In this document: positions 15,180 to 20,528 of the stretch, in pieces
Numbering within the stretch: position 1 is the first letter of the stretch
Layout: each line of letters opens with the position of its first letter
Notes under the pieces: generated by a model
Database searches by the model: none
What the model was told of the DNA's origin: nothing
Seen by the model: the letters and a program-made list of their open reading frames with translations, nothing else
Made by a program: the position numbers and the translations under genes
Assembly (NCBI GenBank): GCA_023422975.1
Contig: JAFAGF010000201.1
Span: forward strand, 1-20,528
Direction of reading: 5' to 3'
Source of the DNA: Pseudomonadota bacterium
Lineage (GTDB): Bacteria; Pseudomonadota; Gammaproteobacteria; Burkholderiales; Burkholderiaceae_C
Length of the DNA: 20,528 nt

Positions 15180-16370
15180 ATGTACCGCTACCTGATTGCC
15201 AGCACACTCGCCCTGGGCGCGCTCACCACAGCGCCCGCTTTTGCCGCCCAGCCTGTGGCAGCGGCCAGCGCCAGCGTGGGCCAGCTCCAAGCGCAAGATG
15301 TGGTGCAGCACTACAGCACTTTGGTGTATGCCAACTACAGCGACACCATCACCGCGGCCAAGCAGTTGCAAAAAGCCGTGCACGCCTTTTTGGCCAAGCC
15401 CAGCCAGGCCACACAAGACGCTGCCCGCAAAGCGTGGCTGGACGCCCGTGAGTTCTACGGCCAGACCGAAGCCTTCCGCTTTTACGACGGCCCGATTGAC
15501 AACGAAAACGGCCCCGAAGGCCAAATGAATGCCTGGCCCATGGACGAGTCCTATGTGGACTATGTCGAAGGCGATGACAAGGCCGGCATCATCAACAACC
15601 GCAAAGAAGCCATCACCAAAAAACACCTGGCCGAGCTCAACGAGCACGACGGGGAAGAGAACATCTCCACCGGCTGGCACGCCATTGAGTTCATGCTGTG
15701 GGGCCAGGACTTGAGCGAAACCGGCCCCGGCGCCCGCCCCTTCACCGATTTCATCGACGGCAAAAAGCCCAACGCCGACCGCCGCCGCCAGTACCTGAAA
15801 GTGGTGACCGAGCTGCTGATTGATGACCTCGAATCGGTCGCCAAGGAATGGAAGCCCGGTGTCAAGAACAACTTCCGCGCCACCTTTGACAAGGGCGGCG
15901 AAGAATCGCTGCGCAAGATTTTTGTGGGCCTGGGCTCGCTCTCGCGCGGCGAACTGGCGGGCGAGCGCCTGGAAGTCGCCATGGCCAGCCGCGACCAGGA
16001 AGACGAACACTCCTGCTTCTCCGACAACACCCACCGCGATGCGGTCACCAACGCCCAAGGCATTCAAAACGTCTGGCTGGGCAGCTACCAGCGCCTGGAT
16101 GGCAGCAGCCTGAAAGGCCCCGGCCTGCGCGACTGGGTGGCCGCCCACGACAAGGCCGTGGCGGAGAAAACCTCGCTGCAGATCGCCAAGTCGGTGTCGT
16201 CGGCCCAGACCATTCCCGCGCCGTTTGACCAAGCCATTCAAGGTGCGCGCGACAGCGCTGCACGCGCCACCATCCAGGCCACCATTGATTCGCTGACCCA
16301 GCAAAGCAAGGACTTGGTGGATGCAGCCAAGGCCGTCGGCTTTGAGCAACTGAATCTGGTCGAACCTTAA
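15180..16370 (+). CDS. Imelysin-family periplasmic protein (IrpA/M75-like), intact HxxE
   Basis: A 396-residue exported protein. The ATG at 15180 yields a Sec signal peptide (MYRYLIASTLALGALTTAPA, then FA|AQP); a TTG at 15156 in frame would add eight residues and is less likely. The mature part is a helical imelysin domain. The motif GWHAIEFMLWGQD contains HxxE at His167 and Glu170, the metal-binding hallmark of the family shared with EfeO. Other family segments are FRFYDGPIDNENGPEG and EDEHSCFSDNTHRD. Related proteins are iron-regulated and sit in the periplasm or outer membrane; metal binding rather than proteolysis is the better-supported role. It heads a cluster with a di-heme protein, a second imelysin and a DUF1513 protein, behind a candidate Fur box. 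Confidence 0.92.
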   Translation: MYRYLIASTLALGALTTAPAFAAQPVAAASASVGQLQAQDVVQHYSTLVYANYSDTITAAKQLQKAVHAFLAKPSQATQDAARKAWLDAREFYGQTEAFRFYDGPIDNENGPEGQMNAWPMDESYVDYVEGDDKAGIINNRKEAITKKHLAELNEHDGEENISTGWHAIEFMLWGQDLSETGPGARPFTDFIDGKKPNADRRRQYLKVVTELLIDDLESVAKEWKPGVKNNFRATFDKGGEESLRKIFVGLGSLSRGELAGERLEVAMASRDQEDEHSCFSDNTHRDAVTNAQGIQNVWLGSYQRLDGSSLKGPGLRDWVAAHDKAVAEKTSLQIAKSVSSAQTIPAPFDQAIQGARDSAARATIQATIDSLTQQSKDLVDAAKAVGFEQLNLVEP

Positions 16371-16383
16371 ACCCTAGTTACCT

Positions 16384-16480
16384 CAAAAATCAGAGCTGCT
16401 AACGCTCGGTTTTGCTAGCTTTCAAAGACAAAGTGCTTTGAAAGCTAGCAAATACCGGCGCTAGCAGCTTCAGTTTTTTA
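16384..16480 (+). repeat. Intergenic nested palindrome, copy C of the dispersed repeat family
   Basis: This is the most symmetrical copy. Outer arms AGCTGCTaaCGCtcGG (16394-16409) and CCGGCGCTAGCAGCT (16455-16469) pair almost throughout. Inside them is a perfect 17-bp inverted repeat (16411-16427 with 16436-16452) with an 8-nt loop. The core TTTCAAAGA-CAAA...CTTTGAAA is shared with the copy after the HDOD gene. Confidence 0.8.
16394..16479 (+). terminator. Long hairpin and T-run between the first imelysin and the di-heme gene
   Basis: The nested hairpin described for the repeat at 16384-16480 is followed by TCAG and six T residues (16474-16479). It should terminate or strongly attenuate transcription after the first imelysin gene, which would leave that gene better expressed than the three genes behind it, or give them a separate promoter. 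None is evident between 16480 and 16526. Confidence 0.7.
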
Positions 16481-16525
16481 AAGCTTCCCAATTTAGACTT
16501 TGTCCACAGCATGGTGTCCCACGTT

Positions 16526-17998
16526 ATGAAGCACCTCTCCCCCAGCACCGCACTGGTCGCCGCTGCCTTGATCTTGGCCGGGTGTACCGCACAGTCCAGC
16601 AACACCGCCAGCACGGCCACGGCGGCACTTTCGCCACTGCTTGCCGCGCCACCCGCAGACGCCCAACCCGGCGGCACCACCACCGTGTACTCCAACGGGC
16701 GCAACGCGTTTTCGCTGCCTGCGGCCAACCTGAACGATGCCGAGCGCACGCGCTTTGTGGTGGGCAACTCCTTCTTCAAACGCAACTGGGTGCAGGCACC
16801 CGCCTCCACCACGGCCCGCGATGGGCTGGGGCCCCACTTTCTGGCACGTTCTTGCGGTGGCTGCCACGTGCAAGATGGCCGCGCCCAGCCGCCAGACTTT
16901 CACAACCCCTTGGCACCTCAGCCCTTTGCCGGTCTGCTGATGCGCCTGTCCGTGCCCGGCACCGACGCACACGGCGGCCCCAAGCACGAGCCCGTGTATG
17001 GCGACCAGTTCAACACCATGGGCATCAACGGCGTTGAAGGCGAAGGCACGCTCAAGCTGACGTACGAAGCCATTCCCGGCCAGTACGCCGACGGCACGCC
17101 CTACACCCTCGAAAAGCCGATCTACCACCTCACCGATCTGAACTACGGCCCCATGGCCAAGGACGTGATGGTCAGCCCGCGCATTGCGCCGCAGGTGATT
17201 GGTCTGGGCTTGCTGGAAGCGATTGCCGAAGCCGACATCGTGGCCAACGCCCAGGCGCAAGCCGCCTCCACCGGCCCCATCAAAGGCCAGCCCAATTACG
17301 TGTGGGACGCTTACGCCCAGCGCATGATGCTGGGCCGCTTTGGCTGGAAGGCCAACGTCGCCAGCGTGGCGCACCAGTCTGCCGGCGCCTTCCATGGCGA
17401 CATCGGCATCACCTCCAAGCACTTCCCGCAGCAAACCTGCACCGCCGCGCAAAAGGACTGTCTGGCTGCGCCCAACGGCAACGCCAAAGGTAAGCACGGG
17501 GTGGAGATTGAAGACTACGTGCTCAACGAAGTCATCTTCTACCAATCCACGCTGGCACCCGCCGCCCGCCGCAATGCCCAAGATGCGCAAGTGCTGCGGG
17601 GCCAGTCGCTGTTCCACGCCGCGCAATGTGCGCAATGCCACCGCCCCAGCTACACCACCCGCGCAATTTTGTTTCCCAGCCTGAGCAGCCAAGCACTGGA
17701 AGGGCAGACCATCACCCCCTATACCGACTTGCTGCTGCACGACATGGGCGAGGCATTGGCCGATGGCCGCCCCGACTTTGCCGCCAACGGCCAGCAGTGG
17801 CGCACGCCGCCGCTGTGGGGGATTGGACTGATTCCTGCCGTCAACGACCACCAGCGCCTGCTGCACGATGGACGTGCCCGCGGCGTCGCTGAGGCTATCT
17901 TGTGGCACGGTGGCGAAGCCGCGCAAGCCCGGGAACAATTCCGCCACATGCCTGCGCAAGACCGCGCAGCCTTGGTTCAATTTGTGGAATCTCTGTAA
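16526..17998 (+). CDS. Di-heme c-type lipoprotein oxidoreductase (DUF1111/DHOR family)
   Basis: A 490-residue exported protein with two c-type heme sites, SCGGCH (Cys110, Cys113, His114) and CAQCH (Cys368, Cys371, His372). The ATG at 16526 gives a lipoprotein signal: MKHLSPSTALVAAALILAGC with lipobox LAG|C. An ATG at 16511 adds five residues. The C-terminal half has cytochrome c peroxidase-like features (WRTPPLWGIGLI, then LLHDGRARGVAEAILWHGGE). The long segment between the hemes is typical of DUF1111 'di-heme oxidoreductase/thiol oxidoreductase' annotations; the substrate is not known. The protein is predicted to be membrane-anchored on the periplasmic side. Its stop codon overlaps the start of the second imelysin gene (TAATG), so they are translationally coupled. 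Confidence 0.9.
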   Translation: MKHLSPSTALVAAALILAGCTAQSSNTASTATAALSPLLAAPPADAQPGGTTTVYSNGRNAFSLPAANLNDAERTRFVVGNSFFKRNWVQAPASTTARDGLGPHFLARSCGGCHVQDGRAQPPDFHNPLAPQPFAGLLMRLSVPGTDAHGGPKHEPVYGDQFNTMGINGVEGEGTLKLTYEAIPGQYADGTPYTLEKPIYHLTDLNYGPMAKDVMVSPRIAPQVIGLGLLEAIAEADIVANAQAQAASTGPIKGQPNYVWDAYAQRMMLGRFGWKANVASVAHQSAGAFHGDIGITSKHFPQQTCTAAQKDCLAAPNGNAKGKHGVEIEDYVLNEVIFYQSTLAPAARRNAQDAQVLRGQSLFHAAQCAQCHRPSYTTRAILFPSLSSQALEGQTITPYTDLLLHDMGEALADGRPDFAANGQQWRTPPLWGIGLIPAVNDHQRLLHDGRARGVAEAILWHGGEAAQAREQFRHMPAQDRAALVQFVESL

Positions 17999-19005
17999 TG
18001 CGTTTGTTCCCCATTTCTCTCTCGGTCGCCACCTGCCTGCTGCTGGCCACCTGGAACGTGCAAGCAGCCACGGCAACGCCGCCCCTGACTTCGGGTGCGG
18101 CCGCGCAGGCTTTGTATGCCCAATGGTTTGTGCCGCAGTCGGCCCAGGCCAGCGCCTCTGCCCAGCAGTTGCAGCACCAGTTGCAGCAGTACTGCGCCGG
18201 TAGCGGCAAGGTCGAGGCCGTACGCACGCAGTTCCGCCAAGCCAGCCAGGACTGGGAGCGCTTGTCCGCACTGGCCATGGGCCCGCAAATTGAGCGCCGC
18301 ACTGCACGCATGATTGACTTTCAGCCCATGCGCCTGCCCCTGCTGAAGTCCGCCCTGCGCAAAGCCCCCAAAGACGTGGCCGCCATGGAAACCATTGGCG
18401 CACCCGCCAAGGGCTTTCCCGCAGCGGAGTATTTGCTGTGGACCGATGTCGCCCAGCCCCGCACCCCCGCCTGCCGCTACGCCAGCCTGGTCGCTGCCGA
18501 TCTGGCCCAAGAGTTGCACAGCCTGCACCAGGCCAACCAGCAGGCAGCCCAGTTCACCCAGTTGGACTTTGACAGCAACGGCGAATTCATCAACCAATGG
18601 GTAGGCGGACTGGAACGCCTGCGCTGGGCCGCTATGGAAAAGCCGCTGCGCAGCGCCAGCGCTGACAAACCAGCCCAGGTCACGCGCGCAGCCAGCCAAG
18701 GCACGCTGGCCAGCTGGCAAGCCCAGTGGAGCACTTTGCGCCACCTGGCCGCCGATGATGCACAGCAACCCGACCACGTCAGCATTGCCCGCCTGGTAGA
18801 AGTGCAAGGCTGGGAGCGCCTGGCCCATGAAGTGCGTACTGCCGTGCAACAGGCCGATGCGGCCATGCAAGCCATCCAGCAGCCGACGCTGGAGCAGGTG
18901 CTGCCAGCCGGCAAAGCCCTCAGCCAGCTCAAACACCTGATCGAAAACGATGTGGCGCTGGCGCTGGACATCACGATTGGCTTCTCGGACGCCGATGGCG
19001 ATTAA
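17998..19005 (+). CDS. Second imelysin-family periplasmic protein, HxxE His replaced by Pro
   Basis: A 335-residue exported protein beginning at the ATG of the TAATG overlap with the di-heme gene. The signal peptide is MRLFPISLSVATCLLLATWN with likely cleavage after VQA. The domain is imelysin-like: regularly spaced helices and the segment AKGFPAAEYLLWTD at the place where the first protein has GWHAIEFMLWGQD. Here His is Pro141 while Glu144 remains, so the metal site must differ or be lost. This short form is, as I recall, typical of the paired imelysin found next to DUF1111 genes. A frame open upstream to 17902 lies inside the di-heme gene and is not a start. DUF1513 follows directly. Confidence 0.88.
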   Translation: MRLFPISLSVATCLLLATWNVQAATATPPLTSGAAAQALYAQWFVPQSAQASASAQQLQHQLQQYCAGSGKVEAVRTQFRQASQDWERLSALAMGPQIERRTARMIDFQPMRLPLLKSALRKAPKDVAAMETIGAPAKGFPAAEYLLWTDVAQPRTPACRYASLVAADLAQELHSLHQANQQAAQFTQLDFDSNGEFINQWVGGLERLRWAAMEKPLRSASADKPAQVTRAASQGTLASWQAQWSTLRHLAADDAQQPDHVSIARLVEVQGWERLAHEVRTAVQQADAAMQAIQQPTLEQVLPAGKALSQLKHLIENDVALALDITIGFSDADGD

Positions 19006-19009
19006 CCCC

Positions 19010-20152
19010 ATGCTTGTTCACCGTCGTCAGTGGCTGCAAGCGATGTCCGGCATGGCCTTGCTGGCAAGCATGCCCCTTGCCAGCGGGGCCACAGCGGCCC
19101 CATCCCCGCAATTCGCCGCGGCTTGGGCCGTCGGCCCCGAGCTGTTTGTGGGCGTGCTGCAGCTGCCCCCCCATGCCGATGCTGCACTGCACATCGTGCA
19201 TGCCCACGCCATTCCTACCCGCGCCCATGGCATGACGCAGCTGAGCGATGGCAGCTTGCTGTTTGCCAGCCGCCGCCCCGGTGACTGGCTGCTGCGTGTG
19301 CGCCCCGACGGCAGCGAGCAGTGGCATTGGATTGAAGCCGACCGGGCCTTCAACGGCCATGTGATTGCCAGCCACGATGGACAGCACCTGTACACCACCG
19401 AAACCGATCTGGCCGACAGCCAGGGACTGATCGGCGTGCGGGATGTGCACACGCTGGAAAAAATCGCCGAATGGCGCACCGGTGGCATGGATCCGCACCA
19501 GCTGCTGCTGGACACCGATGGCAGCCTGATGGTGGCCAACGGCGGCATTCCCACCCAGCCGGAGACGGGCCGCCGCAAGCTCAAGTTGGACCATATGGAC
19601 TCCTCCATCGCGCGCCTTGTGCCGCAAGCAGGTGGTTCCATCGCTGGTCAGTGGCGGCTGCAAGACCCTCGGCTGAGCCTGCGCCATCTGGCATGGGGCC
19701 CCACCGTGGCCTGGGCGCCCCAGCGCCGCTGGCTGGGCATTGCCTTGCAAGCCGAGCACGACAGCGCCGAACTCAAGCAGCGCGCCCCCGTGCTGGCCTT
19801 GTTTGATGGCGCACAATTGCACGCGGCCCCCATTCCGCCAGCGGCGCAATGGCAAGGCTATGGCGGCGATATCAGCTGCCAAGGCACGCGCTTTGCGGTG
19901 AGCTGCCCGCGCGCCGATCAGCTCACCTGGTGGCAAGTGCCCGCCACACCCAAGGCCCACGGCCAGTGCCTGTACCAAGACAGCCAGCAAGGCGTGTACT
20001 GCGTCAGCAACGACAGCGTGCTCCATCCCCTGCAACCCAGCACTGCCACCCTGTGGACCGGCGGCAACCAGCAAGTGCGGCAATGGCCGTCCAGCAGCGC
20101 GGTGGCACGCAGTGCTGACTTGGCCCTGGACAACCACTGGGTTCAAATCTAA
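19010..20152 (+). CDS. DUF1513-family exported protein with Tat-like signal
   Basis: A 380-residue protein from the ATG at 19010; a start at 18995 would add five residues and overlap the previous gene by 11 nt. The N-terminus MLVHRRQWLQAMSGMALLAS has twin arginines (Arg5, Arg6) ahead of a moderate hydrophobic stretch and an A-x-A-type cleavage region (SGATA|AP), suggesting Tat export. The mature part reads as repeated beta-strand units (DGSLLFASRRPGDWLLRVRP, GHVIASHDGQHLYTTETDL, DGSLMVANGGI, LRHLAWGP), consistent with a beta-propeller. The family function is unknown. It is the last gene of the imelysin/di-heme group, 4 nt after the second imelysin, and its product probably works with them in the periplasm. 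Confidence 0.85.
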   Translation: MLVHRRQWLQAMSGMALLASMPLASGATAAPSPQFAAAWAVGPELFVGVLQLPPHADAALHIVHAHAIPTRAHGMTQLSDGSLLFASRRPGDWLLRVRPDGSEQWHWIEADRAFNGHVIASHDGQHLYTTETDLADSQGLIGVRDVHTLEKIAEWRTGGMDPHQLLLDTDGSLMVANGGIPTQPETGRRKLKLDHMDSSIARLVPQAGGSIAGQWRLQDPRLSLRHLAWGPTVAWAPQRRWLGIALQAEHDSAELKQRAPVLALFDGAQLHAAPIPPAAQWQGYGGDISCQGTRFAVSCPRADQLTWWQVPATPKAHGQCLYQDSQQGVYCVSNDSVLHPLQPSTATLWTGGNQQVRQWPSSSAVARSADLALDNHWVQI

Positions 20153-20186
20153 GGGCCTGCCAACCCTGCACGGCACACAACCTGCG

Positions 20187-20266
20187 CAAAAAAACAAAGA
20201 GCCAGTTTTAAGCAAAAACTGGCTCTTTGGCTTGATAGGTAAACGCTGGCAGCTATAAAAATCTAA
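20187..20266 (-). repeat. Copy D of the dispersed repeat family, reverse orientation, right outer arm missing
   Basis: Read on the minus strand, this begins with TTTTTATAGCTGCCAGCG, like the left arm of the copies at 10931 and 16384. It then has an inner palindrome and a T-run, with no recognisable outer right arm. It follows the minus-strand peroxidase gene in that gene's own direction. Confidence 0.55.
20188..20228 (-). terminator. Terminator for the minus-strand peroxidase gene (possibly bidirectional)
   Basis: A perfect 14-bp stem, AAAGAGCCAGTTTT (20196-20209) and AAAACTGGCTCTTT (20215-20228), has a 5-nt loop. On the minus strand it is followed after one base by seven T residues (20194-20188). 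On the plus strand only the TTT inside the stem follows, so termination of the DUF1513 transcript would be weaker. It lies between two convergent genes. Confidence 0.88.
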
Positions 20267-20282
20267 CCATCAACGCGGCTGG

Positions 20283-20528
20283 CTACAGCAGCCGCAGCCA
20301 TTCCACCAAAGCATCAATCTCCTGCGCGTTCAGGTGGATGGCTTTCATGTGCTCGGACTTTGGCGGAATGTAGGGGTCCTTGTCCGGATCGCCCGCCACC
20401 ACCCCCATACCAATGTTGTACAGGCGCATCAGGCCATGCATATCGGGAAACAGGCCGTTGTGCATCCACGGCCCGGCGTGTACCACCCCCCGCAGGCTGG
20501 GCGTGCGGAACTTGCCCAGATCGGCCTT
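20283..20528 (-). CDS. MauG/cytochrome c peroxidase-like di-heme protein, C-terminal part (5' end outside window)
   Basis: The last 81 codons of a minus-strand gene that enters from the right edge. The visible sequence starts KADLGKFRTPSLRGVVHAGP and continues WMHNGLFPDMHGLMRLYNIGM, the C-terminal signature of bacterial di-heme cytochrome c peroxidases and MauG-type proteins (usually LGKFxTPSLRNV...PYMHNG). It ends with the helix HLNAQEIDALVEWLRLL. The heme-binding CxxCH motifs would lie upstream, outside the window, so they are not confirmed. It converges on the imelysin/DUF1513 cluster, and a periplasmic heme enzyme here suits that neighbourhood. Confidence 0.82.
   Translation of the reverse strand, partial: KADLGKFRTPSLRGVVHAGPWMHNGLFPDMHGLMRLYNIGMGVVAGDPDKDPYIPPKSEHMKAIHLNAQEIDALVEWLRLL

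Noticed and set aside
16493..18403. Long minus-strand open frame (636 codons) opposite the di-heme and second imelysin genes
   Set aside because: It is antisense to two well-supported genes, has low-complexity Gly/Ala/Arg-rich composition and no recognisable family; it is a by-product of GC-rich codon use.
15180..19005. A standard EfeUOB iron uptake operon
   Set aside because: There is no FTR1/EfeU permease and no DyP-type EfeB; only the imelysin domain is shared, so the name would be misleading.
18971..20215. Minus-strand open frame opposite the DUF1513 gene
   Set aside because: It is antisense to a supported gene and extends across the bidirectional-looking hairpin; its composition is shadow-like.
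1..20528. CRISPR arrays, tRNA/rRNA genes, insertion sequences, prophage genes
   Set aside because: I saw no regularly spaced direct repeats, no cloverleaf with a TTC-type T-arm, and no transposase, integrase or phage structural sequence in the translated frames.

Overview
The window looks like chromosome of a flagellated, GC-rich betaproteobacterium, most likely Comamonadaceae (Rhodoferax/Acidovorax-like). This rests on the flg gene order and two-domain FlgJ, protein flavour, codon use, and intergenic palindromes of a kind I associate with that family. No database search was possible, so the placement is inference.

Positions 1-9665 hold most of a flagellar rod/hook/ring operon on the + strand: the 3' end of flgD, then flgE, flgF, flgG, flgH, flgI, flgJ, flgK and flgL. 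These encode the hook cap, hook, proximal and distal rod, L ring, P ring, rod cap/muramidase and the two hook-filament junction proteins. The only sizeable gap is before flgH, and it carries a palindromic element. At 9699-10925 follows an HDOD protein with a degenerate EAL-like N-terminus, a likely signalling or motility accessory, closed by a terminator.

Positions 11171-15092 hold amino-acid and small-molecule genes: a LysE/RhtB-type exporter, a fold-type I aminotransferase of the 2-aminoadipate/MocR-like group followed by a strong terminator, and two tandem PhzF-family isomerase paralogues.

Positions 15113-20152 form a periplasmic metal/redox cluster behind a candidate Fur box: an imelysin with an intact HxxE motif, a long hairpin, a di-heme c-type lipoprotein of the DUF1111 type, a divergent second imelysin, and a DUF1513 protein with a Tat-like signal. 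The last three genes overlap or nearly touch. A convergent gene entering from the right edge encodes the C-terminus of a MauG/cytochrome c peroxidase-like protein. The plausible common theme is iron (or copper) acquisition or sensing coupled to periplasmic heme redox chemistry, but the biochemical role is not established by the sequence.

Four intergenic palindromic elements (after flgG, after the HDOD gene, after the first imelysin, and after the minus-strand peroxidase) share sequence and point in the direction of transcription of the gene upstream of them. They look like a dispersed repeat family that supplies terminators. No tRNA, rRNA, CRISPR array, transposase or phage gene was seen.
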